From Multivorans sp965116445 (GTDB lineage: Bacteria > Acidobacteriota > Thermoanaerobaculia > Multivoradales > Multivoraceae), in contig OZ220688.1 in the NCBI GenBank assembly GCA_965116445.1, forward strand, positions 806,001 to 870,000: DNA of 64,000 bases, in the 5' to 3' direction. The notes under the pieces are model-generated. The model saw only the letters and a program-made list of their open reading frames with translations. It was not told the origin of the DNA and searched no databases. How positions within the stretch are numbered: the first letter of the stretch is position 1; the number at the start of each line of letters is the position of its first letter. Shown here piece by piece: positions 34,300-42,775 of the stretch. The translations under genes were made by a program, and so were the position numbers.

Positions 34300-35512
34300 G
34301 ATTCGTCACGGTAGCACGGGGCGCCGGGGACGGCGTCGCCGGCGTGCCGGTCGAAGGGGCGGGGTCGTTCGGATTCGCCGGTTCGTTTCGGCGCGATGCC
34401 GTCGGCTGGCGGGCGGGGCGGCGCGGCTGCCTCGCTGGTCGCTGCTCGTCGCCGCGCTGGTCCTGGCGGCATCGGCCGCGAGCTGCGGCAGCGTCCGCTA
34501 CTACTCGCAGGCGGTCCGGGGCGGCGTCGACGTGCTGGTCAAGCGCGAGCCGATCGACCGCCTGCTCGAACCGGACCGGGCGCGGGTGCTCTCGGCCGCA
34601 ACCCGGGATCGTCTCCGGCTCGTTCTGGAGATCCGGAACTTCGCCAGCCGGGAGCTCGCGCTGCCGGAGAACGGGAGCTACCGGAGCTTCGCGGACCTGG
34701 GGCGTCCGTACGCGGTCTGGAACGTGGTCGCCTCGCCCCGGCTCAGCCTGGAACCCAGGACTTGGTGCTACCCGTTCGCCGGCTGCGTCGCCTATCGCGG
34801 CTACTTCAACGAGCGGGCGGCGCGCGGTTTCGCCGACCGGCTGGCCGCTTCTGGCTATGACGTGCGGGTCGGCGGCGTGGCGGCCTACTCGACCCTGGGC
34901 TGGTTTGCCGACCCGGTGCTCAGCACGTTCCTCGACTACGCCGAGCCGGACCTCGCGGCCCTGATCTTTCATGAGCTCGCGCACCAGGTCGTCTACGTGA
35001 AGGACGACAGCACGTTCAACGAATCGTTCGCGACCGCGGTGGAGGTCGAGGGCGTTCGCCGCTGGCTCCGGTCGCAGGGTCGCGAGGAGGAGCTCGCGGC
35101 GTTCGAGCGCGGCCGGCGACGTCGCCGCGACCTGAACGCCTTCCTGCTCGAGGTGCGGACCGAACTGGAGGCCGTCTACGCGAGCGACGAGGGTGATGAC
35201 TGGAAGCTGGCCCGCAAGGCCGAGGTGTTCCGGGCGCTGCCCTCGCGCTACCTTGAACGACTCGTCGCGGACTGGAGAGCGGAGGAGGAGGGCGCCGTGG
35301 CCGGGGAATCGGACCAGGGCGAGTGGCTGGCGCGGCTGGGCAACGCGGACCTCGTCTCGGTCGCGACGTATGGCGACCTCGTGCCGGCGTTCCAGGGACT
35401 GCTCGAGGCTTCAGGAGGCCTCTTTCCGGCGTTCTACCTTGAGGTGGAACGCCTGGCGGCTCTCGAGCCGGAGGAGCGGCGGAGGCAACTTGGCAGCGGC
35501 GCGGAACGATGA
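34298..35512 (+). CDS. PF10023-type zinc aminopeptidase, lipoprotein-like
   Basis: 404 residues. The metalloprotease motif is FHELAHQVVYVKDDSTFNES, that is HExxH plus a downstream glutamate in FNESFA, typical of the PF10023 predicted aminopeptidase family. YRGYFN and the GGVAAYSTLGWF loop before the motif also match. A hydrophobic segment with a cysteine (LVLAASAASCGSV, about residues 52-64) looks like a lipoprotein signal. The preceding 47 residues are unusually arginine-rich, and no other ATG, GTG or TTG start lies in between. The ATG overlaps the start of the divergent symporter, so the true start could be a nearby non-ATG codon. Confidence 0.78.
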   Translation: MIRHGSTGRRGRRRRRAGRRGGVVRIRRFVSARCRRLAGGAARLPRWSLLVAALVLAASAASCGSVRYYSQAVRGGVDVLVKREPIDRLLEPDRARVLSAATRDRLRLVLEIRNFASRELALPENGSYRSFADLGRPYAVWNVVASPRLSLEPRTWCYPFAGCVAYRGYFNERAARGFADRLAASGYDVRVGGVAAYSTLGWFADPVLSTFLDYAEPDLAALIFHELAHQVVYVKDDSTFNESFATAVEVEGVRRWLRSQGREEELAAFERGRRRRRDLNAFLLEVRTELEAVYASDEGDDWKLARKAEVFRALPSRYLERLVADWRAEEEGAVAGESDQGEWLARLGNADLVSVATYGDLVPAFQGLLEASGGLFPAFYLEVERLAALEPEERRRQLGSGAER

Positions 35513-35591
35513 TCACGCAGGCTGTGCCGATGCTCCGCGGGAGGCCGCCGGGGTGTCCGATGGGCGACTGCCGGGCCGCGGTCGGTGCGGG

Positions 35592-36551
35592 TCAGTACGA
35601 GTCGATCGCGTCGCGCACCACGTCGGGATGGTCGGTGAACACGCCGTTCACGCCGAAACCGAACAGGTGGGAGCGGACCTCCTCGGGGAGACTCCCGTAG
35701 CGGTCGGGCGTCTGGTCGGCCCGAAACGTGTAGGGATGAACGAGTAGACCGGCTTCCCGGGCCCAACCGACGAGGTCCCGTTGCCGCTCGATCATCGTCT
35801 TCGCCGGCCCGATGCCGTCGGCGAAGTCGGTGATGCCGGCGATGCCCTCCGGGCTCAGGAAGCGCCGGTACCTCTCGACTTCCGCCATCAGGAGCACCTG
35901 GGGCAGCATCGAGCCCAGCGCTCGCAGGCGCTCCAGGCTCTCCGGCTCGAAGCTCTGGACGAAGACCCGGGCGCCGGGTTCCCGGTAGCCGTAGCGCTCG
36001 AGAACCTCGAGCAACGCCTCCTCCAGCGGCAGACCCTCGGCGCGGTGCCATGCCGGCGCCTTGAGTTCCGGGTAGATCCCCACGCTTCTTCCGGAGTCCC
36101 GGTTCATTCGCTGGACGAGTTCGATCATCTCGGCAAACGTCGGCACCCGGAAGTGGCCGACGCCCTTCGGAAAGCGCCCATCCAGCCGTTCCGAGGCCTC
36201 CAGCCGGCGGATCTCTTCGAGGGTGAAGTCGGCGGCATACCACCTGCCGTCCTCGCGCGGCCGGTCGGGAAAGACCTCCCGGACGTTCGTCGTCGCTTCC
36301 AGATGGATGTCGTGCAGACAGATGAAACGCCCGTCGCGAGTCATCACGAGATCCGGCTCGATGTAGTCGGCGCCCATGTTGTGAGCCACGGCATACGCGG
36401 GAAGGGTGTGCTCGGGCAGATAGCCGGATGCGCCGCGGTGGGCGATGACGATCATGCGAGAGTCCGGGATCCGTGTTCGGTCGTCCTGAGTCGCTGCCGG
36501 GAGGCCCACTGCCGCGAGCAGGATGCCTGCCTGGAAGGGGATGGACATCAT
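35592..36551 (-). CDS. Glycerophosphodiester phosphodiesterase, periplasmic GlpQ type
   Basis: 319 residues with a signal peptide (FQAGILLAAVGLPAATQ) and a GDPD TIM barrel. Catalytic and calcium-binding residues are visible in IAHRGASGYLPEHT, DYIEPDLVMTRDG and LHDIHL. It hydrolyses glycerophosphodiesters to glycerol-3-phosphate and an alcohol, recycling phospholipid head groups. Two adjacent ATGs (36551 and 36548) can start it. It is a stand-alone gene, convergent with the peptidase. Confidence 0.9.
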   Translation of the reverse strand: MMSIPFQAGILLAAVGLPAATQDDRTRIPDSRMIVIAHRGASGYLPEHTLPAYAVAHNMGADYIEPDLVMTRDGRFICLHDIHLEATTNVREVFPDRPREDGRWYAADFTLEEIRRLEASERLDGRFPKGVGHFRVPTFAEMIELVQRMNRDSGRSVGIYPELKAPAWHRAEGLPLEEALLEVLERYGYREPGARVFVQSFEPESLERLRALGSMLPQVLLMAEVERYRRFLSPEGIAGITDFADGIGPAKTMIERQRDLVGWAREAGLLVHPYTFRADQTPDRYGSLPEEVRSHLFGFGVNGVFTDHPDVVRDAIDSY

Positions 36552-36632
36552 GTCGTCAGGATAGCGGCTCGGCCGGCAAGTCCCCGCGTTCCGCGGCTGG
36601 GCCAGCAAGAGGCCGGGTGGGCGGCCGCTGGC

Positions 36633-38678
36633 TCAGCCAGGCAGCGCCTCGACCTGGACGCGGGCGTCGTTGAAGCAGGCGCCGGCGCCGACGTCGGTCA
36701 GGGTGTCCGGCGAGAGGGCGCATGCGTTCGTGCCCGACTCCGTGCTCCGGGTCCAGACGCCCTTTGGCAGCAGGACGACGCCGGGCTTCAGATCATGGTT
36801 GAGGCGCAGACGGCAGACGACCTCGCCGTAGTCGTTGAACACGCGCACGCGCGGTTTGTCTCCCGTGTCCAGGGCGCGGGCGGCGGCGTCGTCCGGGTGC
36901 ATCTCGAGCGGCACATGCCCGGAGCGCAACTGCCCGAAGGTCGAGCTCACCGTCTGCGGGACCGACGGCGAGATGAGCGCCAGCGGGTAGCGGCCGTTGC
37001 CGGGCTCGGGAAGGAACGCGTAGAGCCCGTTCGCCGACTCCGAGTCGAGCGAGCGGGGGCAGAGATGCACCTTGCGGTCCGCCGTGTGGGGGAAGACGTC
37101 GACGAACTGAATCGGCCGCCCGCCCGTTTCCGGTCGCACGAGCCCGTCGTTGTGGAGCCGCCGTGCCCGCTCCCGGCCCAGTACGGCTTGCCGCCATTCG
37201 GCTTCCGAGCGCGGGTCGTCTTCGCGCAGCAGGCCGAGTCGCTCGGCCAGTTCGCCGAAGACACGGTTGTTCGATCGGGCCTCGCCAGCCGGCGGGACGA
37301 CCGGCGCCGTGTCATGGACGAGCATCGCGCCGTAGCCCATCGCCAGGTCGTCGTGCTCCAGGAACGTCGTTGCCGGCAGCACCAGGTCTGCCCAGGCGGC
37401 GGTGTCCGTCATCACCTGGTCGAAGACGACCGTGAACAGATCCGGGCGTTCCAGGCCGCGTCGAACAAGCTCCTGGTTCGGCAGCGTCGCCAGCGGGTTT
37501 GCGTTGTAGACGAAGAGCACCTTGACCGGGGGGCCGGGAATCGCGCGAGCGTCGGTCAGGACGCGGCCCGTGTGGTTCATGTTCACGATCCGGGCGCCTG
37601 ACGCGGGCTCGCGCCGGCCCACGTCCCGGAAGGCGCCGCTGTTGCTCATCGTGTAGCCGCCGGCGCGGACGCCGAACTTTCCGGCCACCGCGGGAAGGGC
37701 GAGGATCGCCGCGACGGCCGAGCCGCCGTTGCGGTTGCGCTCGACTCCCCAGCCGCAGCGGATCGCCGCCGGAGACGACGCGCTGTACCACTCGTGGCAG
37801 CGGGCGATGTCAGCTTCCGGGACGCCGGTGACCGCCGCGGCGCGCTCGAACGTCCAGGGTTCGGCGCGGCGCCGCAGTTCGAGCACGCCGGTCGCGTGTT
37901 CCGCCAGGAAGTCGAGGTCGGCGCCGCCCTGGTGGAACAGAGCGCGGTGAAGCGCCAGCGCGAGGCACAGGTCCGTGCCGGGACGGGGCTGCAGGTGGAG
38001 GTCGGCCTGCCGCGCCAGCGGCGTGCGCCGCGGGTCGACGACGACGAGCTTCCCGCCGCGGGCCCGCATCGCGCGAAGGATCGGCACCAGGTGGATGCCG
38101 GTCGACGAGGGGTTCGCGCCCCAGACGATCGCGAGCGCGGCCTGCTCGTAGTCTTCCAGCGCGACGCCGGCCATCTTGCCGTAGAGGCCGAGCGCGGCGG
38201 CCGTGCTGGGCGCCGCGCAGACGTTGCGGGCGAGCAGAGACGCGCCGAAGCGTCGGAACAGGATCGCGTCGGCGGTGTCCTGGGTGAGGAGGCCGTTCGA
38301 GCCGCCGTAGCTCAGAGGCAGTACGGACTCGGCCCCGAACTCCGCTTTCGCTTCCGCCATGCGCTTGGCGATCACGTCGAGCGCCTCGTTCCAGGACACC
38401 CGTTCGAACCGCGCTTCGCCCTTCCTTCCGGCGCGGCGGGCCGGGTGGAGGAGGCGATCCTCGCCGTAGAGGTGGCGCGAGATGCGCCCGACCTTGGAGC
38501 AGATGAACCCGCCGGTCAGCGGCTGCGCAATGTCCGGAGGCGCCGCCCGCACCTTCGTGACCCGACCTTCCTCGACTTCGACTTCGAGCGAGCAGGAATC
38601 GGGGCAGTCGAGCGTGCACGCGGTGTGGTGAAGAGTGGCCCGTGGCGGCTGGGCTGGAGTTGGCTCGGCTACCGTCAT
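36633..38678 (-). CDS. Molybdopterin-dependent oxidoreductase with N-terminal [4Fe-4S]
   Basis: 681 residues of the DMSO reductase superfamily. The cluster ligands are Cys21, Cys25, Cys29 and Cys60 (CTLDCPDSC and GGFICSK). Molybdopterin-binding segments include WGANPSST, VVDPRRTPLA, NANPLATLPNQE and the C-terminal HPDDAAARALDTGDKPRV domain. The conserved NVCAAPS loop may supply the molybdenum ligand. The protein has no Tat signal and no adjacent small subunits, so it is probably cytoplasmic; the substrate cannot be assigned. ATG 38678 removes an arginine-rich upstream extension. It is divergent from serC. Confidence 0.88.
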   Translation of the reverse strand: MTVAEPTPAQPPRATLHHTACTLDCPDSCSLEVEVEEGRVTKVRAAPPDIAQPLTGGFICSKVGRISRHLYGEDRLLHPARRAGRKGEARFERVSWNEALDVIAKRMAEAKAEFGAESVLPLSYGGSNGLLTQDTADAILFRRFGASLLARNVCAAPSTAAALGLYGKMAGVALEDYEQAALAIVWGANPSSTGIHLVPILRAMRARGGKLVVVDPRRTPLARQADLHLQPRPGTDLCLALALHRALFHQGGADLDFLAEHATGVLELRRRAEPWTFERAAAVTGVPEADIARCHEWYSASSPAAIRCGWGVERNRNGGSAVAAILALPAVAGKFGVRAGGYTMSNSGAFRDVGRREPASGARIVNMNHTGRVLTDARAIPGPPVKVLFVYNANPLATLPNQELVRRGLERPDLFTVVFDQVMTDTAAWADLVLPATTFLEHDDLAMGYGAMLVHDTAPVVPPAGEARSNNRVFGELAERLGLLREDDPRSEAEWRQAVLGRERARRLHNDGLVRPETGGRPIQFVDVFPHTADRKVHLCPRSLDSESANGLYAFLPEPGNGRYPLALISPSVPQTVSSTFGQLRSGHVPLEMHPDDAAARALDTGDKPRVRVFNDYGEVVCRLRLNHDLKPGVVLLPKGVWTRSTESGTNACALSPDTLTDVGAGACFNDARVQVEALPG

Positions 38679-38720
38679 CGTTGGAAGCGTACACCGCAGC
38701 CCAAGCGCCTGGACGGCCGA

Positions 38721-38754
38721 CGTCCGGACGCACGGATGGCACGCCGGTGCAGCC
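38721..38754 (+). repeat. Possible half-copy of the palindromic repeat family
   Basis: The stretch with GACGCACGGATGGCACGCCGG resembles the right arm of the dispersed repeat (compare the copies at 45.1 and 62.7 kb). The left arm is missing. It sits between the divergent molybdopterin and serC genes. Confidence 0.35.
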
Positions 38755-38881
38755 TGTGGACGGTCGGCTGGCTGACTTTCCGGCCGGCAGTCTGCAAGGC
38801 CGCGCATGCTTCACCCAACCGGGTTACGATTCGCCCTCGCCGGCGTCGGTCCGGCCCGAGCGATTCCCACGGAAGCACACC

Positions 38882-40078
38882 ATGACCTTGACGATCGATC
38901 GAGACGCATCCACGCGGCGAACGGCGCCCGCCGGCGGTTCGACGGACCGAGACGCGAAGCCGTCGGGAGGTCGGGGGCAGGCGGAGGAGCGGCGCGTCTT
39001 CAACTTCTCTCCGGGCCCGGCGGTGCTGCCGTTGCCGGTCCTTCAGGAGATTCAGCGCGACCTGCTGGCATTGCCCGGCGCCGGCAGTTCCGTGCTGGAG
39101 ATCAGCCACCGTTCCCCGGCGTTCGACTCGATTCTGGCCGAAGCGGAGGCCAACCTGCGGGAACTGCTCGCCGTCCCGAACGACTACCGGGTCCTGTTTC
39201 TGCAGGGCGGCGCATCGCTCCAGTTCTCCATGATCCCGATCAACCTGTTGCGGTTCCGGGACCTGCCGGCGAGCTACATCCTGACCGGCTCCTGGGGCAG
39301 CAAGGCCGCGGTCGAAGCGCGCCGCGAGGGAAAGGTCCACGTGGCATGGGACGGCAAGGCTGACAACTTCGTGCGGGTGCCTGACGACGAGGAGCTCGAC
39401 CTGCCTCCGGCCTCGGCCTACGTCCACTACACGTCGAACGAGACGATCCAGGGGGTCCAGTTCCGACGTCCGCCAGCAGTGGGGGAGGCGCCGCTCGTCT
39501 GCGACGGGTCGTCGGACTTCCTTTCCGGGCCGGTCGATGTGCGCGAGTTCGGGTTGCTCTACGCCTGCGCCCAGAAGAATGCCGGTCCCTCGGGTGTGAC
39601 CGTGGTCGTCGTCTCGGACCAGGTGCTCGAACGCTGCGGCGACGACATTCACTCGATGCTCAGCTACCGCCTGCAGGCGGAGAAGGGCTCGCGGCTCAAC
39701 ACACCGAACGTCTTCGGTGTCTATGTCTTCCTTCTGATGACCCGCTGGCTGCGTGACGAGGTCGGCGGTCTGGAGGCCGCGGCCGAGCGGGCGGCGGCGA
39801 AGAGTGCGCTGATCTACGACGTGCTCGACCGGGACGGCGGCGAGTTCTTCGTCGCCCACGCCGAACGCGAGTGCCGTTCGCACATGAACGTGACCTTCCG
39901 CCTGCGGCGCCCCGAACTGGAGGAGGCGTTCGTCGCTGGCGCCGCCGAGCGGGATCTCGTCTCGATCAAGGGCCACCGCTCAGTCGGTGGTTTCCGCATC
40001 TCCGCCTACAACGCGATGCCGACCGAAGGCGTCGAGCGGCTGCGGGACTACATGCTGGAGTTCCGCAAAGCGCACTGA
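38882..40078 (+). CDS. serC: Phosphoserine aminotransferase
   Basis: 398 residues of a fold-type I PLP enzyme. FNFSPGPAVLPLPVL is the canonical SerC opening, preceded by a poorly conserved 38-residue tail. LQGGASLQFSMIPINLL, HYTSNETIQG, CDGSSDFLS and the PLP lysine in YACAQKNAGPSG follow. The C-terminal IKGHRSVGGFRISAYNAMP binds the substrate phosphate. It makes 3-phosphoserine from 3-phosphohydroxypyruvate in serine biosynthesis and can act in vitamin B6 synthesis. No serA or serB is adjacent. Confidence 0.95.
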   Translation: MTLTIDRDASTRRTAPAGGSTDRDAKPSGGRGQAEERRVFNFSPGPAVLPLPVLQEIQRDLLALPGAGSSVLEISHRSPAFDSILAEAEANLRELLAVPNDYRVLFLQGGASLQFSMIPINLLRFRDLPASYILTGSWGSKAAVEARREGKVHVAWDGKADNFVRVPDDEELDLPPASAYVHYTSNETIQGVQFRRPPAVGEAPLVCDGSSDFLSGPVDVREFGLLYACAQKNAGPSGVTVVVVSDQVLERCGDDIHSMLSYRLQAEKGSRLNTPNVFGVYVFLLMTRWLRDEVGGLEAAAERAAAKSALIYDVLDRDGGEFFVAHAERECRSHMNVTFRLRRPELEEAFVAGAAERDLVSIKGHRSVGGFRISAYNAMPTEGVERLRDYMLEFRKAH

Positions 40079-40094
40079 TCGCTCCACTAGGTGC

Positions 40095-40112
40095 GCCGGC
40101 CTTCTGGCCGGC
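40095..40112. repeat. Short hairpin GCCGGCC-TTCT-GGCCGGC
   Basis: A perfect 7-bp stem in the gap after serC, followed by a weaker relative about 25 nt later. The same stem with a GCAA loop recurs at 49793-49810. It may act as a terminator or belong to the dispersed repeat family that adjoins it. Confidence 0.5.
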
Positions 40113-40145
40113 TCCACTGGTGCGGCCGCCCTCTGGCCAGCATCC

Positions 40146-40262
40146 CACTGGGTGCGCCGACGTGTCATCCGTGCGTCCGATGACGGACGCACGGACTGTT
40201 TCGCGGATGGCGCGGGATCGCGCCACCCGGGTTCCCGTCGGCATCCGGGCGATGCCGCGAAG
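40146..40262 (-). repeat. Dispersed palindromic repeat, copy A
   Basis: Inverted relative to copies B, C and D. It contains the ordered blocks GGTGCGCCG, a GTGCGTCC...GGACGCAC stem, a GGCGC...GCGCCACCCGGGTTCCCG block and GGCATCC. It fills the gap between serC and the convergent diheme cytochrome gene. Confidence 0.75.
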
Positions 40263-40278
40263 CGGCGAGCCCGTCCCG

Positions 40279-41322
40279 CTACCGCCGACTCGTCAACAGC
40301 GCCGCGCCGACGAGCACGAGCAACAGCAGGGCGCCCCCGACCCAGAGCAGGATCGGCGAAGTCCGGCGTTCCTGGTACGTGACCACCTCGTCCCCGGGCT
40401 CGTCGAAGAACGAGGAGTAGTCCTCCGAGGCAGCGGCCGCCGCCGCCAGCGCCGCCTCGTCCTCCGGCTGGCCCAGACCGCCTTCCGCGATGATCCGCTG
40501 AACCGTATGGACGAGGTCCCAGAGTTCGTCCGGACTGTACGCGTCGCGGTAACCCGGCATCGCCGTGCCGTCCATGCCGAGGTAGAGGCGGCTGTAGATG
40601 TCGGCGCTGCTGTTCCCGCCCTTGAAGACGCCGCCGACGATGTTGGTCGGCAGAGTGTGGTTGCCCTCGAAGTCGGCCATCGGATCGTTACGGAGCCGCC
40701 TGCCGTTCGGGCCGTGGCAGGAAGCACAGGCCTCCTGGTAGATGAGTTCGCCCCGCGCGCGCCGCTCCTCGTCGAACGGCGGCTCCGTCGGGATCTCGAT
40801 CGGCGGACCGGGCGTCGTCAAGCGTGCGAACTCGGCCTCCGCGGCCGCCGCGCTCAACTCGCCGGCGGCCACCTTCCGGTCGAGGCCCTCCCGAATCGCA
40901 TCCAGGCTGAAACTGCGCACGTAGCGCGCCATCGCCTTGATCTCCGCCTCCGGCACCTGTCCCCAGGCCGACATCCCCGTGCCCGGCATGCCGCGCCGGA
41001 TCGTCTCCTCCAGGTCATGGTCCGACGGGATCGCGTTCTCGGTCGTCGCCAGCTTGAAGCGGCCCGACTGGAAGCTGCGGGGCCGCTCTCCGGTCGTGTA
41101 GCTGAACTTGCCCAGGCCGTCGCCGTTCTCACCGTGGCACTCCCGGCAGTAGCGGAGGAAGGCCTGGCGGCCGAGGTCGGTGTCCGGATCGGACGGGGCG
41201 TCCAGGGTCGGGTCCTGCGCGCCGAGGGTCATCGTGACGGTAGCAAGGAGGAGTGTGCAGATGAACAAGGCCGCGCGCCTCTCAGGGAAGAGCCGGGAAC
41301 CCGGCCGGTCGCTTCGGATCAC
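40279..41322 (-). CDS. Membrane-anchored diheme cytochrome c
   Basis: 347 residues with two cytochrome c domains: haem sites YCRECHG at about residue 60 and ACASCHG at about residue 200. Distal methionines are plausible in GMPGTGMSAW and DGTAMPGY. An N-terminal signal (LFICTLLLATVTMTLGAQ) directs export, and a C-terminal membrane helix (ILLWVGGALLLLVLVGAALL) anchors the protein. It probably shuttles electrons in the periplasm; the partner is unknown. The start is GTG at 41322, without an obvious ribosome site. Confidence 0.85.
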   Translation of the reverse strand: MIRSDRPGSRLFPERRAALFICTLLLATVTMTLGAQDPTLDAPSDPDTDLGRQAFLRYCRECHGENGDGLGKFSYTTGERPRSFQSGRFKLATTENAIPSDHDLEETIRRGMPGTGMSAWGQVPEAEIKAMARYVRSFSLDAIREGLDRKVAAGELSAAAAEAEFARLTTPGPPIEIPTEPPFDEERRARGELIYQEACASCHGPNGRRLRNDPMADFEGNHTLPTNIVGGVFKGGNSSADIYSRLYLGMDGTAMPGYRDAYSPDELWDLVHTVQRIIAEGGLGQPEDEAALAAAAAASEDYSSFFDEPGDEVVTYQERRTSPILLWVGGALLLLVLVGAALLTSRR

Positions 41323-41362
41323 TGGTTCGAGAGGATGTTGAAGGGGCCGGGTGGGATCCGGA

Positions 41363-41403
41363 GTAGACTGGTCTACCGACTTGGTCTACAGGTCGGATCT
41401 ACA
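41363..41403. promoter_or_regulatory. Candidate operator of the toxin-antitoxin operon
   Basis: The near-palindrome GTAGACTGGTCTAC is followed by two more TCTAC words (GGTCTACA and GATCTACA) at about 17-nt steps. All lie within 50 nt before the antitoxin ATG. Phd/YefM antitoxins bind such repeats to autorepress. AAGGAG at 41403-41408, 6 nt before ATG 41415, is the ribosome site. Confidence 0.5.
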
Positions 41404-41414
41404 AGGAGAACCCT

Positions 41415-41660
41415 ATGACGATTGTTGGATCATACGAGGCAAAGACCCGGTTGCCCGAACTTCTTCGCGCGGCGGAGCGTGGTGAGGTCGTGACGATCAC
41501 GCGACGCGGCGAGCCTGTCGCTCGCATCGTAGGCGTCGAGAGCGGGGCCGTAGAGTCCACGGCGGAGGTCATCGAACGGATCAAGGCAGCGCGGACCAGG
41601 CGCCCTTCCGTCACGACCGAGGAGATCCTTGCCGCCCGTGACGAGGGGCGTCGCTTCTGA
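41415..41660 (+). CDS. Phd/YefM-family antitoxin
   Basis: 81 residues. The N-terminal part SYEAKTRLPELLRAAERGEVVTITRRGEPVARIV is the Phd/YefM DNA-binding domain (quoted here in overlapping pieces: SYEAKTRLPELL, GEVVTITRRGEPVA). The C-terminal helix, rich in charges, would wrap the toxin. Its stop overlaps the toxin start by one base (TGATG), the usual arrangement. The repeats just upstream fit autoregulation. Confidence 0.9.
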   Translation: MTIVGSYEAKTRLPELLRAAERGEVVTITRRGEPVARIVGVESGAVESTAEVIERIKAARTRRPSVTTEEILAARDEGRRF

Positions 41661-42061
41661 TGCCAATCGTCCTGGACGTCTCGGTCGTCGTCGCCTGGTG
41701 TTTGCAGGACGAGGAATCGGAAGCTGCGGATCGGGCGCTTGACCGATTGGCGAGGGACGAAGCCGTTGTCCCGGCACTGTGGTGGTTCGAACTGCGCAAC
41801 GCGCTCGTCGTCAACCAGCGGCGAGGACGTCTGGCGGAGACCGATTCCGTCGCATTTCTCCGCGAGATGGACCGTCTGCCGATTCGCCTTGAAGAACGAC
41901 CGGGCAGTTCGGACCTCGTTCTGGCGCTGGCGCGTCGGCATGGCCTCACGGTCTACGACGCCTCCTACCTCGAAGCTGGTCTTCGCCACGGTGTGCCGGT
42001 GGCTACCCTGGACCGCAAACTCGCGGCGGCCGCCGAAATCGAAGGCGTCGACGTCTTGTGA
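41660..42061 (+). CDS. VapC-type PIN-domain toxin RNase
   Basis: 133 residues of a PIN domain. The acidic metal-binding residues are all present: Asp6 in VLDVSVVVAW, Glu44 in WWFELRNAL, Asp100 in VYDASYLE and Asp118 in LDRKLA. VapC toxins cleave tRNA or rRNA when freed from their antitoxin. It pairs with the Phd-type antitoxin upstream. The pair abuts the decayed RecQ/DprA cassette, suggesting that the locus is an insertion hot spot. Confidence 0.92.
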   Translation: MPIVLDVSVVVAWCLQDEESEAADRALDRLARDEAVVPALWWFELRNALVVNQRRGRLAETDSVAFLREMDRLPIRLEERPGSSDLVLALARRHGLTVYDASYLEAGLRHGVPVATLDRKLAAAAEIEGVDVL

Positions 42062-42122
42062 CGGCCGAGATGTAACAGCGCCTGAATGAACGCGTTGGGG
42101 AGCCACCGCCGCTGATCATTGA

Positions 42123-42358
42123 CCGCCAGAAGCGCGGTTCGTCGAGCGGGTTCTGGCCACGGTGAGCGACCGGATCTCGCTGCTCGTCATCGACGAGGCG
42201 CACTGCATCTCAGACTGGGGGCACGACTTCCGGCCCGATTACCGGCGCATCGGCAGGATCGTCGAGGCCCTGCCGCCGAACCTCCGGTTGTTGGCGACCA
42301 CGGCGACCGCGAACGATCGGGTCGTCGATGACCTGCAGGCGGTGCTGGGGCCGAGCCT
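42123..42358 (+). pseudogene. Fragment of a RecQ-like DEAH-box helicase
   Basis: Only a piece of a superfamily 2 helicase remains: RFVERVL, then LLVIDEAHCISDWGHDFRP (motif II plus the RecQ aromatic-rich loop) and LLATTATANDRVVDD (motif III). An in-frame stop lies at 42120-42122. Motifs I and Ia are absent from the preceding DNA, and motifs IV-VI do not follow. The reading then switches frame into phosphoribosyltransferase-like sequence. This is a deletion remnant and is not expected to work. Confidence 0.75.
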
Positions 42359-42775
42359 CGGCTCGCCGACGCACTGGGCCTGCCCTTCGTGCCGATTCTG
42401 GTAAAGACAGAGAACCGACCCGAACAGAAGACGATGGAGAACAGCACTCAGCAGGCGGCGAACGTCTGGGGTTCGTTGGCTCTGGACGGTCGGCCGTCGA
42501 CGGCGCCCGTGCTCGACGACTGCTTGAGCACGGACGATCCGGCAGTCGAGCGCTTGGGTCGCGGGAGGATGGAGCACCTGCTCGGGCGGGGAATGCAATT
42601 GAGTCTGGCGGTGGAGAAGTGGCAGGCCCGGGCGATCTGGGTCCTGAGCCGGGCCGATGACGACTATCCCGGCCGTCTGAAGCGGAGTCTGGGCTCGGGC
42701 GCGCCGCCGATTCTGTACGGTTGCGGCGACCGGTCGGTGACGCGGGGCGACTGCAGCGGATTGGCGAGACCTTGA
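42359..42775 (+). pseudogene. Fused remnants of a phosphoribosyltransferase domain and a DprA-like protein
   Basis: In the second frame, LGLPFVPILVKT, MENSTQQAANVWGS and PVLDD resemble the phosphoribosyltransferase-like tail found on some RecQ-like helicases. The sequence then jumps into a DprA/Smf-like opening, GRGMQLSLAVEKWQARAIWV, SRADDDYPGRLK and APPILYGCGD, and stops shortly after. The Rossmann core of DprA (GSR and nucleotide-binding loops) is missing. The two gene fragments have been joined by an internal deletion. Confidence 0.65.

Noticed and set aside
40079..40278. CRISPR-like array
   Set aside because: The repeats are palindromic, few and irregular in spacing, with no unique equal-length spacers and no cas genes.
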